64,000 bases of DNA from Halomonas sp. A11-A (GTDB taxonomy: Bacteria; Pseudomonadota; Gammaproteobacteria; Pseudomonadales; Halomonadaceae), in the NCBI RefSeq assembly GCF_003182195.1, contig NZ_QGTM01000012.1, positions 21,566 to 85,565 on the forward strand, in the 5' to 3' direction. Within the stretch, counting starts at the first letter, position 1, and each line of letters begins with the position of its first letter. Made by a program: the position numbers and the translations under genes. The notes under the pieces were generated by a model. That model saw nothing but the letters and a program-made list of their open reading frames with translations, searched no databases and had not been told where the DNA came from. This document shows, in pieces, positions 16,900-26,700 of the stretch.

Positions 16900-17634
16900 T
16901 CAGACCAGCAGCCCCAGCGCCGCCAGGGTGCAGAGGGCAAGCGACGCCCCCTGGAGCAGGCGGCGGTCGAGGCGGTGAGCGACGCGCCCGGCCAGCCAGC
17001 TGCCGGCCAGCACCCCCGGCGCGAAGGTCAGCGCCAGGCCGAAGTGCCAGGCGCGGAGCAGCCCGCCAAGGCCCAGGGTGACGAGCGTCATCAGGGCGGT
17101 GACCACGAAGAAGGCCGAGAGGGTGCCGCGCAGGCGGTCCGGGGAGAAGCCGTGGAGCAGCAGCACCAGGGGCGGGCCGCTCAGCGCGGCGATGGTGCCG
17201 AAGATGCCCGAGAAGACCCCGGCGCCGAACAGGGTGGCGCGATTGACCGGCAGCCGGAAGCGGAACAGGGTCACCGCCACCGCGAAGAGCACGCTGCCGG
17301 CGATGAGCTTTTCCAGCACCGCCATGGGCGCGGCCAGCAGCAGCCAGAGTCCCAGGGCGTTGCCGGGAATCCGCCCCACCAGGGCCGTGGCGATCTCGCC
17401 CGGCTGCACCTCGCGCCAGTAGTGGCGCAGGGTGGTAAGCGCCACCGTGAAACCGAACAGCACCAGCACCACCGGCACCAGGCGCGGCTCCAGCAACAGC
17501 AGCAGCGGCGCCCCCACCACCGCCAGGCCGAAGCCGGTGGCCCGCTGCACAAAGGCCCCCAGCGCCAGCGTTGCCGCGCAGCCCAGCCAGACGGCAAGGC
17601 TCATGTCGAACCAGACCAGCAGCGCCTCAGGCAT
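16900..17634 (-). CDS. TauE/SafE-family sulfite/anion exporter
   Basis: Membrane protein of 244 residues with about eight hydrophobic segments; the TauE motif GFVQRATGFG-like stretch (AFVQRATGFGLAVVGAP) lies near residue 30 and recurs as GIFGTIAALSGPP in the second half. Family members move sulfite, sulfoacetate or related anions. The ATG at 17634 lies within the stop/start junction of an upstream 85-bp duplication. It is downstream of the Bcr/CflA carrier on the same strand and probably cotranscribed with it. Confidence 0.85.
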   Translation of the reverse strand: MPEALLVWFDMSLAVWLGCAATLALGAFVQRATGFGLAVVGAPLLLLLEPRLVPVVLVLFGFTVALTTLRHYWREVQPGEIATALVGRIPGNALGLWLLLAAPMAVLEKLIAGSVLFAVAVTLFRFRLPVNRATLFGAGVFSGIFGTIAALSGPPLVLLLHGFSPDRLRGTLSAFFVVTALMTLVTLGLGGLLRAWHFGLALTFAPGVLAGSWLAGRVAHRLDRRLLQGASLALCTLAALGLLV

Positions 17635-17719
17635 GACAGGCCCCCAGCGCTAAGGTGACGGCGCAGCCGAGCCAGGTGCCGAGGCCCATATCGAGCCAAG
17701 CCAGCAGCGCCTCAGGCAT
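17550..17719 (-). repeat. 85-bp imperfect tandem duplication of the tauE 5' end
   Basis: The segment starting with the ATG at 17719 is repeated starting with the ATG at 17634, exactly 85 bp later. Both begin CATGCCTGAGGCGCTGCTGG. The encoded peptides MPEALLAWLDMGLGTWLGCA and MPEALLVWFDMSLAVWLGCA are homologous (21 of the first 27 residues identical). 85 is not a multiple of 3, so the first copy cannot read through into the second. Confidence 0.85.
17627..17719 (-). CDS. Mini-ORF from duplicated tauE leader
   Basis: 30 codons, starting at the ATG that overlaps the Bcr/CflA stop and ending at a TGA that overlaps the tauE ATG in the same arrangement (CATGCCTGA). It encodes one hydrophobic helix. 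It may be a translational relay between the two carriers, or a decaying duplicate. No evidence that the peptide itself has a function. Confidence 0.3.
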   Translation of the reverse strand: MPEALLAWLDMGLGTWLGCAVTLALGACHA

Positions 17720-18896
17720 GGCCGGCCCGCCCCGCCAGCAGGCGCAGCCCCAGGTTGCCGACCAGGGCCGCCCCCAGCATGGTGCCTACCATGGGCCAGG
17801 GGCTGTCCACCTCGAAGGCGCCCACCAGCACCCCGGCCAGCGCCCCGCAGGAGAACTGGATGCTGCCCTGCAGGGCCGCCGCGGTGGCGCTCATGTGCTG
17901 GAAGTGGTCGAGCAGCGAGGAGATAGCGTTGGGGGCCACCAGGCCGATGGTGCCGGTGAATACCATGATCAGCGGCACCATGGTCCACAACGACGCCAGA
18001 CCGCTGGCCGCCACCAGCACCAGCCCCAACGCCGCGCCCAGTTGGATGGCCAGCCCCAGGCGCAGGTTCTGCTGGGGGCTTCGCGATCTGAGCAGGCGAA
18101 TATTGAGCCGGTTGGAGGCCGCCATGGCGATCACGTTGACCCCGAACACCAGCGGATAGAGCTCGGGGCCCAGCCCGAAGTGCTCGAGATAGAGGAAGGG
18201 CGAGGCGGTGATGAAGGCAAAGAGCCCCGCAAACGACATCGAGGCGGCGCACACATAGCCCATCGCCTCGCGGTGGCACAGCACGCTCGCGTAGTTGGCC
18301 AGTACCTGGCGCGGCGAGGCGACGGGCGACCCCGGGGCCCGGGTCTCCGGCAAGCGGGTACCCAGCAACCACATCAGGAAGGCGGCATAGACCGCCAGGA
18401 AGACGAAGATCAGCCACCACTCGCCCAGATAGAGCAGGCCGCTGCCCACCAGCGGGGCCACCAGCGGGGCCAGCAGCATGATGATCGCCATGGTGGACAT
18501 CACCTTGGCCGCTTCGCGGCCGCTGAAGCAGTCGCGCACGATGGCCGCCGAGTTGACCACCGTGGCCCCACCGCCCAGGGCCTGGACGAAGCGCCAGGCG
18601 AGCAGCTCGGACAGCGAGCCCACCGTGGTGATGGCCAGGCTCGCCAGCAGGAAGACCACCAGGCCGCCGAGCAGGACGGGCTTGCGGCCGATGCGATCGG
18701 AGAGCGGCCCGAACAGCAGCTGGCCGAGGGCGAAACCGGCCAGGAAGGCGGAGAGCGAGAGCTCGGTATGGTGGATGCTGGCGCCCACGGCATCGGCCAG
18801 GGCCGCCATGGCGGGCAGGTAGGCGTCGATGGCAAAGGGCGCCAGAGCGGTGTTGGCGGCCACCAGCAGCGCCACGCGTCGGGCGTCGAGGGTCAA
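17712..18896 (-). CDS. Bcr/CflA-type MFS efflux transporter
   Basis: Twelve-segment drug-efflux carrier of about 394 residues. Motif A is GPLSDRIGRKPVLLGG; the motif FAIDAYLPAM in the first helix is typical of Bcr/CflA. I choose a TTG start at 18896 because AAGGAG stands 5 bases upstream; ATGs at 18926 and 18944 are in frame but lack a site and would add an unlikely N-terminus. The stop overlaps the mini-ORF/tauE leader. Confidence 0.85.
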   Translation of the reverse strand: MTLDARRVALLVAANTALAPFAIDAYLPAMAALADAVGASIHHTELSLSAFLAGFALGQLLFGPLSDRIGRKPVLLGGLVVFLLASLAITTVGSLSELLAWRFVQALGGGATVVNSAAIVRDCFSGREAAKVMSTMAIIMLLAPLVAPLVGSGLLYLGEWWLIFVFLAVYAAFLMWLLGTRLPETRAPGSPVASPRQVLANYASVLCHREAMGYVCAASMSFAGLFAFITASPFLYLEHFGLGPELYPLVFGVNVIAMAASNRLNIRLLRSRSPQQNLRLGLAIQLGAALGLVLVAASGLASLWTMVPLIMVFTGTIGLVAPNAISSLLDHFQHMSATAAALQGSIQFSCGALAGVLVGAFEVDSPWPMVGTMLGAALVGNLGLRLLAGRAGHA

Positions 18897-19033
18897 GGAG
18901 ACTCCTTGGCATGTCTTGGCATGCATAGATAGGCCGCTAATCATAGCCTATCGTCGCCTTCCCTGCCGGTCCCTGTTCCCTGTCATACTGGCTTGATAGA
19001 GTGATCTTCCCCTTTCCCCAGGAGCCCTACCCC

Positions 19034-19972
19034 ATGGCCGACGACCTGCTCTCGCAACTCCGGCAGATGACCACCGTGGTCGCCGATACCGGCGACATCG
19101 ACGCCATCCGCCGGTTCGAACCCACCGATGCCACCACCAACCCCTCGCTGATCCTGCAGGCCGCCCAGCTGGAGGGGCGCCGCGAGCGCCTGGCCGAGAT
19201 CGCCCGCCGCGCGACGGACCTCGATGACGCCCTGGACGCGGTGGCGGTGGAGATCGGCAGCGAGATCAGCTCCCTGGTGCCGGGCTATGTCTCGACCGAG
19301 GTGAGCGCCAGGCTCTCCTTCGACACCGACGCCACCCTGGCCCGGGCCCGCTCGCTGATCGAGCGCTACGCCCGCCACGGCATCGGGCCGGAGCGCATCC
19401 TGATCAAGGTCGCCGCCACCTGGGAGGGCATCCGCGCCGCCCAGCAGCTCGAGCGCGAGGGCATCCACACCAACCTGACCCTGCTGTTCAGCTTCGCCCA
19501 GGCCCAGGCCTGCGCCGACGCCGGGGTGACGCTGATCTCCCCCTTCGTGGGGCGCATCCTGGACTGGCACAGGGCCCAGTCGCCGGACGCCGACTTCAGC
19601 GGCGACTGCGATCCCGGCGTGCAGTCGGTCAAGCGCATCTACGAGCACTACAAGGGGCACGGCTACCACACCATCGTGATGGGGGCGAGCTTTCGCAACG
19701 CCGGGGAGATCCTGGCGCTGGCCGGCTGCGACCGCCTGACCATCTCCCCTGCCCTGCTCGGCGAGCTGGCCGAGAGCCGTGGCGCCCTCGAACGCCGCCT
19801 GGTCCCGGAGGACGCCGAGACCGGCGCCCTCGAGCCTCTCGACGAAGCCGAGTATCGCTGGCAGATGAACGAGGACGCCATGGCCACCGAGAAGCTGGCC
19901 GAGGGCATCCGCAAGTTCATGGAGGACCAGCGCAAGCTGGAGGCGCTGCTGGGCGAGCTGCGCCGGGCGTAG
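19034..19972 (+). CDS. tal: Transaldolase
   Basis: Pentose-phosphate pathway enzyme exchanging a dihydroxyacetone unit between sugar phosphates, 312 residues. The Schiff-base Lys125 is in [12 protein letters not shown]; the N-terminal TDATTNPSL and the DWH/GASFRN segments are typical of TalB. The ATG at 19034 has AGGAG about 10 bases upstream. Next to the STAS/PP2C/mlaA set, as in Pseudomonas. Confidence 0.96.
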   Translation: MADDLLSQLRQMTTVVADTGDIDAIRRFEPTDATTNPSLILQAAQLEGRRERLAEIARRATDLDDALDAVAVEIGSEISSLVPGYVSTEVSARLSFDTDATLARARSLIERYARHGIGPERILIKVAATWEGIRAAQQLEREGIHTNLTLLFSFAQAQACADAGVTLISPFVGRILDWHRAQSPDADFSGDCDPGVQSVKRIYEHYKGHGYHTIVMGASFRNAGEILALAGCDRLTISPALLGELAESRGALERRLVPEDAETGALEPLDEAEYRWQMNEDAMATEKLAEGIRKFMEDQRKLEALLGELRRA

Positions 19973-20017
19973 CGACGCGGGGGAAAAGTAGCGCGACGCG
20001 GGAGGAGAAGGCCGGGG

Positions 20018-20527
20018 TCAGTGGGGGTGGGAGGCGGCCTCCTGGGCCTCGAGCATCTCCACCAGTGGCTGGAACTCCTCCCGGTTGTGCTCGTTCATGC
20101 GCATCAGGATGCGGTGGGCCTCGAGGATGCGCTGGCGGGTCTCCTCCACGTCACAGGGGATCTCCGGCAGGTCGCATAGCTCGCAGACCTCGGTGATGGG
20201 CGCCTCCACCTGGGTGAAGTAGCGGGCGAAGCCCATCACGTCCAGCATGCGCTGGATGTCGGGGTTGTCGGCGACGATGGTGGGACGCTCGGCCAGGCGG
20301 CCATCCACCGCCATGGCCACCTTGGCCAGGAAGCCCAGTGCAGTGGAGTCCACGTTGGTGGCGTCGCGCAGATCGATGATCAGCGTCTTGAGCCCCGGCG
20401 TCTCGGCGAGCTGCTGGGCCTGACGGTCCAGGGTCGCACAGAGGGTCAGGCGCACATCGCCGCACAGCTTGAGGACGAAGACACCGGCGTCGAATGCCGC
20501 CTTGACGCGTCCTTCAGGAATCAACAT
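20018..20527 (-). CDS. STAS-domain anti-sigma factor antagonist
   Basis: 169 residues: a STAS domain (about 8-105) with the switch segment ATNVDSTALGFLAK, where Ser61 or Thr62 is the likely phosphorylation site, plus a helical C-terminal extension with several cysteines (CELCDLPEIPC). The ATG at 20527 overlaps the end of the PP2C gene by 14 bp. It is the probable substrate of that phosphatase in a partner-switching circuit. The anti-sigma kinase is not in the window. Confidence 0.88.
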   Translation of the reverse strand: MLIPEGRVKAAFDAGVFVLKLCGDVRLTLCATLDRQAQQLAETPGLKTLIIDLRDATNVDSTALGFLAKVAMAVDGRLAERPTIVADNPDIQRMLDVMGFARYFTQVEAPITEVCELCDLPEIPCDVEETRQRILEAHRILMRMNEHNREEFQPLVEMLEAQEAASHPH

Positions 20528-21701
20528 TGCCAAATCCGCTCAACATCATGATGGTCAGGTCGTCGGGCAGTGCCTCGATGGCCGTATCCGTACCGACATC
20601 GTCACCGCTGGCCAGATGGCCGAGGGCCAGACTGGCCCGCAGGTCCTCCAGCGTCTCGCTGGCCAGCACCCGCTGCTCGAGCTCCCTGAGCCGCATGTCG
20701 AGCGTTTCGCCCGGCAGGCATTCCAATACTCCATCCGAACACAGCCACAGGCGGAAGTTCTCGGGCAGCGAACACCCCAGGGTGGGGTAGTCGGCACCGG
20801 GAAACAGCCCTACCGGCATGCCCTCGCCGGGCAGTGGCCTGACCTCGCCATCCGCCACCAGCAGGGGCATCGGCAGCTGTGCGCCCAGCGAATAGTGCAG
20901 ATAGCGGCGCTCGAGGTCAATGACCCCGACGAACAGGGTGGCATGCTTGCCGATCCCGGTGTCCAGCAGTTCACGGTTCAGGTCGTTCAGCCAGCGCGGT
21001 GGCAGGGCCTCGGGCGCGGTGCCGTCCCACTCGCCCTGCCAGCGGTTGGCCAGGTACTTGAGCAGCACGGTGACGAAGGCCGAGGAGGTACCATGGCCAG
21101 AGACATCGGCAAAATAGAACAGCAGATGGCGCTCGTCCAGGCGCTGGAAATCCAGGAAATCGCCGGAAAGATAGAGCCAGGGGGCGAACCAGTAGTCGCA
21201 GGTGACCCCTCCCGAGGTCTGGGGACGCGGCGGCAGCAGCTTGCGCTGGATCTGGCCGCCGGCCTGCTGGTCGAGGCGCAGCATCGCCAGGTGGGTCTCC
21301 AGGCTCTCGTTGAGCTCCTCGAGGCGCGCCTGATCCTCGCGCCGCGCCTCTTCCAGGCGGCGCAGCTCGATCACCTTGCGGATCATCCGCCGCAGCAGCT
21401 GACCGTGGCGCAGCGGCTCGACGATGTAATCCACCAGGCCCGCATCCACCGCGGAGAGCAGCCCGGGGAACTCGCGGCTGTCGCTGACCACCAGGGTCGG
21501 CAGGCGCTCGCAGAGCGGCGCCCACTGCTCCTCGGAGAGCGCCCGCGCATGGGCCACCACCAGCGAGACCTCCGGGGGCAGCTCATCGGGGCTGTCGGCG
21601 GCGATCACCGCCAGGCCGTCACGGGCGATGGTCTCGGCCAGGGCGTTGCGCGCCGGGCCGGGGGCATCGATCACACCGATCAGCTGCTTGGGACGATCCA
21701 T
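20514..21701 (-). CDS. Response-regulator-like protein with PP2C (SpoIIE-type) phosphatase domain
   Basis: 395 residues. Residues 1-120 fold like a receiver but lack the acidic pair of beta1 (VIDAPG) and the phosphoacceptor Asp (LVVAHA in its place). A coiled coil spans ~110-145, then a PP2C domain with metal-binding Asp residues in SGDFLDF and FADVSGHG, and SDGVLE near the end. It would dephosphorylate the STAS protein. The same order (transaldolase, STAS, this regulator, vacJ/mlaA) is known in Pseudomonas aeruginosa. Confidence 0.88.
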   Translation of the reverse strand: MDRPKQLIGVIDAPGPARNALAETIARDGLAVIAADSPDELPPEVSLVVAHARALSEEQWAPLCERLPTLVVSDSREFPGLLSAVDAGLVDYIVEPLRHGQLLRRMIRKVIELRRLEEARREDQARLEELNESLETHLAMLRLDQQAGGQIQRKLLPPRPQTSGGVTCDYWFAPWLYLSGDFLDFQRLDERHLLFYFADVSGHGTSSAFVTVLLKYLANRWQGEWDGTAPEALPPRWLNDLNRELLDTGIGKHATLFVGVIDLERRYLHYSLGAQLPMPLLVADGEVRPLPGEGMPVGLFPGADYPTLGCSLPENFRLWLCSDGVLECLPGETLDMRLRELEQRVLASETLEDLRASLALGHLASGDDVGTDTAIEALPDDLTIMMLSGFGNVDS

Positions 21702-21712
21702 GGTAGGGGGCC

Positions 21713-22498
21713 TCAGTCGGAGAAGGCGTCGTCGACGTCGGCGTCGTCGAAGTCGGCGTCGTCGAAATCGAAGTCATCCATGGCGAAGGGGTCATCGCCC
21801 ATCTCGCCATCGCTGATCTCGAAGCGGCGCCGCTGCAGCCAGGCGTCGCGGATGAAGCTGTAGCGGTCACCGCGGATCAGCTCCTCCTGGTCGAGCAGCC
21901 CCGCCCGGGTATCGATGATGCGCAGCGCAGTAAGGCCGAGGCGCGTCTCGTCATCCTCGATGTAGGTGGTCGGATAGCTGTACATGTCGGCGGGCAGGCC
22001 ACCGGTATCGCGCACCGTGCTCGGTCCCAGGAGGGGCAGCACCAGGTAGCGTGACTCCTCCCACCCCCACACGGCCAGGGTCTGGCCGAAGTCCTCATCG
22101 CGGCCGGTGATCTCCATATGGGTGGCGAAGTCCCATAGGCCGCCGATGCCGACGGTGGTGTTGATCAGGAAGCGCGACATGGCGATGCCCGCGTTGCCCG
22201 GCTTGCCCTGCAGCAGGCTGTTGATCGCCGTGCGCGGCTCGCCCAGGTTGGAGAAGAAGTTGCCCACCCCGGTCTGCACCGGCTGGGGCGTCACCGCCCG
22301 ATAGCCCCGAGCGGTGGGCTTCAGCACGGCGCGATCCACCGCATCGTTGAAGGCGAACACCCGCCGGTTGAAGCCCTCCCAGGGGTCATCGGGATGGCGC
22401 TCCTCGATGGTCGCGGTGCTGGCGCAGCCGGCCAGCATCGCCACGGCCAGCAGACCCGCCGCCGCCCTGCCCCGCCTTCCTGTCGTAGTGGCTGTCAT
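21713..22498 (-). CDS. mlaA: MlaA/VacJ-family outer-membrane lipoprotein
   Basis: Removes misplaced phospholipids from the outer leaflet of the outer membrane with the Mla transport system. 261 residues with a lipobox LAGC (Cys at ~25), the family motifs DPWEGFNR and NRFLINT-like MSRFLINTTVG, and YLVLPLLGPSTVRD. Start at ATG 22498 with AAGGAG. The C-terminus is unusual: a run of Asp/Phe/Ala (DFDFDDADFDDADVDDAFSD) coded by short near-repeats. The other mla genes are not in the window. Confidence 0.92.
   Translation of the reverse strand: MTATTTGRRGRAAAGLLAVAMLAGCASTATIEERHPDDPWEGFNRRVFAFNDAVDRAVLKPTARGYRAVTPQPVQTGVGNFFSNLGEPRTAINSLLQGKPGNAGIAMSRFLINTTVGIGGLWDFATHMEITGRDEDFGQTLAVWGWEESRYLVLPLLGPSTVRDTGGLPADMYSYPTTYIEDDETRLGLTALRIIDTRAGLLDQEELIRGDRYSFIRDAWLQRRRFEISDGEMGDDPFAMDDFDFDDADFDDADVDDAFSD
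21728..21774 (-). repeat. Short repeats coding the acidic MlaA tail
   Basis: Three imperfect 15-bp copies related to GTCGTCGAAGTCGGC (plus strand) encode repeated DDADF units at the C-terminus of MlaA. Likely prone to copy-number change in frame. Confidence 0.7.
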
Positions 22499-22541
22499 CC
22501 TGCTCTCCTTGCGGCTCGTTTCGCGAATGGTTGGCTGGGCG

Positions 22542-23654
22542 TCAGACACGTTTCACCACCACGCTGCCGGCGCTGTAGCCCGCCCCGAAGGAGCAGATCA
22601 CCCCCAGCGCTCCGGCGGTAAGGTCATCATGGTGCAGGTGGAAGGCGATGATCGAGCCCGCCGAGCTGGTGTTGGCGTAGCGGTCGAGGATGATCGGCGC
22701 CTCCTGCTCGCTGGGCTCGCGGCCCAACACCCGGCGGGCGATCAGGTCGTTCATGTGGCGGTTGGCCTGGTGCAGCCACATCCGCGCCAGGTCGTCGCCG
22801 GAGAAGCCCAGCGCCTGCAGGTGCGCCCCGATCAGCGCCGCCACCAGGGGGCAGACCTCCTTGAAGACCCGGCGCCCCTCCTGGACGAAGAGCTTGTCCA
22901 GCGCCTGGGGGTCCGCGTCGGTGACCCGGTTGAGAAAGCCGGCGTTGTTGCGGATGGCATTGGAGAAGCGCGTCACCAGGCGCGTGCCGAGGATCTCGAA
23001 GCGCGCCTCACTGGTGGCCAGGTCGTCGCGCTCCAGCACGATGGCGGTGCAGGCGTCGCCGAAGATGAAGTGGCTGTCGCGGTCGCGGAAGTTGAGGTGC
23101 GCCGAGCAGATCTCCGGGTTGACCACCAGCGCCCGGCGGGCGCTGCCGGCGCGGATGGCGTTGGCCGCAGTCTCGATGGCGAAGGTAGCCGAGCTACAGG
23201 CCACGTTCATGTCGAAGGCGTAGCCGCCGGCGCCCAGCGCGGCTTGCAGCTCCACCGCCACCGCCGGATAGGGGCGCTCCAGGTTGGAGCAGCCGACGAT
23301 GACGAGATCGATATCGGCGGCCTCCACCCCGGCACGGGCCAGGGCCTGGCGGGCCGCCACGGCCCCCATCTCGCACTGGATGGAGGGCTCGTCGTTGCTG
23401 CGCTCGCGCAGCCGAGGGCGCATGCGCTCGGGGTCGAGGATGCCCTCGGCATCGAGCACATGGCGGCTGCGGATGCCCGAGGCCTTGACGATGAACTCGC
23501 TGCTCGAGTGCGCCAGGCGCTCCTCGATGCCGGCTTCGGCACGGCGTGCGTTCTCGGCGTCCACCCAGGCATTGAACGAGGCCACCAGGGCATCGTTGTC
23601 GATGGTGTGCTCCGGCGTGAAGAGTCCTGTGCCGGTGATCACGACGTTGGTCAT
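22542..23654 (-). CDS. Beta-ketoacyl-ACP synthase III, long form
   Basis: 370 residues, condensing an acyl-CoA with malonyl-ACP. The triad is visible: Cys153 in NVACSSATF, His295 in LHQANRH, Asn328 in YANTSSAGS. It is about 50 residues longer than FabH, with an N-terminal insert ([15 protein letters not shown] region), as in the second KAS III of many Pseudomonas-type bacteria that diverts beta-oxidation products into fatty-acid synthesis. The ATG at 23654 has GGGAGA upstream. Confidence 0.9.
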   Translation of the reverse strand: MTNVVITGTGLFTPEHTIDNDALVASFNAWVDAENARRAEAGIEERLAHSSSEFIVKASGIRSRHVLDAEGILDPERMRPRLRERSNDEPSIQCEMGAVAARQALARAGVEAADIDLVIVGCSNLERPYPAVAVELQAALGAGGYAFDMNVACSSATFAIETAANAIRAGSARRALVVNPEICSAHLNFRDRDSHFIFGDACTAIVLERDDLATSEARFEILGTRLVTRFSNAIRNNAGFLNRVTDADPQALDKLFVQEGRRVFKEVCPLVAALIGAHLQALGFSGDDLARMWLHQANRHMNDLIARRVLGREPSEQEAPIILDRYANTSSAGSIIAFHLHHDDLTAGALGVICSFGAGYSAGSVVVKRV

Positions 23655-23719
23655 ACGCTCTCCCTTTCGCGGCCCAAGCCGCCAAGGCCGCTCGTCGCGG
23701 CCGCTGTGCATGCGGGCGC

Positions 23720-26700
23720 TCAGGGGCGCCCGGTGATCTCCGCCCAGCGCTTCTCGAGGCGCTTGGCGGAGACCGCAAATCTGGTCCCCAGCTGCTGAGC
23801 GAAGAGCGAGACGCGCAGCTCCTCGATCCACCAGCGGAACTCGGCCAGCGCCGGGGGCGCCATGCCGCCACGGCGTTCACTCTGCAGACGAGCCTCGAGG
23901 CGCGACTCCAGGGCGTGGATCTCCTGCATGTGCATCTGGTCGCGCATGCGCTCGAGGGGGGCCTTCTCCAGGCGGATCAGCGCCGCCTCCATGTAGCGCG
24001 GGTACTCCTCGAGCCACTCCCCCGCCTCGCTGATGAAGCCGGGGTGGACCAGCCGTGCCATCTGCGCCTTGAGGTCACTGTATACCAGGGCCAGGGCCAG
24101 GTTCAGGTTGCCCTTCAACGCCTTGGTCACCGCCAGGTGGCCCTTGAGGGCGGCCTCCAGGGTCACGACCAGGGCCTCGGCTCGGGGCAGCAGCTCAGCA
24201 CGGGTCGCCGCCAGGCGCGCCTCGAGCTCAGCCGCCGAGCGCGGCAACGGGTCCTGCGCCACTCCCCGGGTGAACACTGCCCGCACCACGTCGTCGATCA
24301 GCTGGCGCTTGCTGCCCACCTTGGCGAACAGCAGGGCGCAGGTCTCGAGCCCCTTGAGGCGCTCGATGGCCCGAACCGCCTCGGGCAGGCGCTGCATGGC
24401 CAGGCTGACCACGCCATCGCGGTGGGCCTCCCGGGCCTTGTCGGGATGGTCGAAGAGTTCCACCCGGAAGGTTCCGCCGTCGGCAACCAGGGCCGGGTAG
24501 GCCTCGACGCGGATACCCGCCTGGGAGGTGACCCGCGACTCGGGCAGCGGCGCCTCGGGCAGCCCCGCCACCGGCGCCTCCATCCGCACCTCCTCGGCCA
24601 GCGCCCGGGCGCCCTGCCCCGCCGCTTCCTCGAAGCGCCGCTCCAGCGCCCGGGCGTCGCGCCCCTGGCCGATCACTCGGCCCTCATGGTCCACCACCCT
24701 GAGGTTCATCACCAGGTGGGGCTCGAGCTGGTCCCGCTGCCAGTCGTCGGGGTGGACGCGCACGCCGGTGCGCCGGCGCAGGAACTCGCCCAGCGCCTCG
24801 GTGAGGGGCACGTCGTCGGGCACCAGCGCCTCCAGGGCGGCGTCCACCCAGTCGGGAATCGGCACCACCTGGCGGCGCACCGCCTTGGGTAGCGATTTCA
24901 TCAGGGCGATGCATTTCTCGCGCAGCAGCCCCGGCACCAGCCACTCGAGCCGCGCCAGCGGCAGCTGGGGCAGCATGGCCGCCGGCACGGTAAGGGTCAC
25001 GCCATCGTCGGGCGCGCCGGGCGCAAAGTGATAGGCCAGCGGGTAGCGCACTCCGCCGAGCACCAGTTCGTCCGGGTAGTCCCGCTCGGTGACCTCGCTG
25101 GCCTCCCGGGCCAGCAGCGCGGCGCGGTCGAACTTGAGCACGTCCGGGTCCTGGGCCTCGGCCTGCTTGCGCCACGCCTCGAAGCCCTTGCCGTTGTGGA
25201 TGCCCTCGGGAAGGCGCTCGTCGTAGAAGGCGAACAGCGTCTCCTCGTCCACCAGGATGTCGCGGCGCCGGGCACGATCCTCCAGGTCCTCGACCTCCTC
25301 CACCAGCGCCCGGTTGTGGGCAAAGAACTCGCCGCGGGTGCGGAACTCCCCCTCCACCAGGGCGCGGCGGATAAAGAGCTCGCGGGCCTCGGCGGGCGCG
25401 ATAGGGCCGTAGTGGACCCGCCGCCCGGCCACGATGGGCAGGCCGAACAGGGTCACCTGCTCCTTGGCCACCACCTGGGCACGCTTCATTTCCCAGTGGG
25501 GCTCGGCGTAGCTGCGCTTGACCAGGTGGCCGGCCACCGGCTCGATCCACTGGGGGTCGATCTTCGCCACGGTGCGAGCGAAGAGTTTCGTCGTCTCGAC
25601 CAGCTCGAAGGCCATCAGCCACTTGGGCGACTTCTTGGCCAGCCCGGAGCCGGGGTGGATGACGAACTTGCGGTTGCGCGCCCCCAGGTACTCGCGGTTC
25701 TCGGTGGCAAGCCCCAGGTGCGACAGCAGCCCCGGCAGCAGCGCCCGGTGCAGGGTGGCGGCATGGCGGCGGCGGGCCTCCTGGCGTGCCTGCTCGGCAT
25801 CACCCTCCTCGGGGGCGGGCCGCGGCGCCGGCGGCGGCACCTCGATCTCCATGTCGCGCAGCAGCTGGCGCAGTTGGCGGAAGGTGTCGTGCCACTCGCG
25901 CAGGCGCAGGTAGTTCAGGTAGTGGTCCTTGCACCAGCGGCGCAGTCGGTTGCCGGAGAGCGACTCCCGGGCCGCCTCGAAGCCGTCCCACAGGTTGAGC
26001 AGGGCCATGAAGTCGGAGTCCGGGTCCTGCCAGCGCCGGTGGGCCTGGTCGGCCGCCTGGCGCTTCTCCGCCGGGCGGTCGCGGGGGTCCTGGACCGCCA
26101 GGCCGGCGACCACGATCAGCACCTCGCGCAGTCCGCCCTGCTCGGCGCCAGCCAGCACCATGCGGGCCAGACGCGGGTCGATGGGCAGCCGCGCCAGCTT
26201 GCGCCCGATGGGCGTCAGCCGATTGCCGGCATCCACCGCACCCAGCTCGAAGAGCAGTCGGAAACCGTCGCTGACGAAGCGCGAGTCGGGCGGGTCGACG
26301 AAGGGGAAATCCTCGATGTCACCGAGCTTCAGCGACAGCATCGAGAGGATCACCGAAGCCAGGTTGGTGCGCCGGATCTCCGGGTCGGTGAACGCCGGAC
26401 GGGAGAGGAAGTCCTCCTCGTCGTAGAGGCGGATGCAGACCCCCTCGGCCACCCGGCCGCAGCGACCCTTGCGCTGGTCGGCGCTGGCCTGGCTGATCGG
26501 CTCCACCGGCAGGCGCTGGATCTTGGCCCGGTAGCTGTAGCGGCTGATGCGCACCAGGCCCGGGTCGATCACGTAGCGGATCCCTGGCACGGTCAGGGAG
26601 GTCTCGGCGACGTTGGTGGCCAACACGATGCGCCGCCCGGCGTGGGGAGCGAAGACGCGATTCTGCTCGGCATTGGAGAGGCGAGCGTAGAGCGGCAGGA

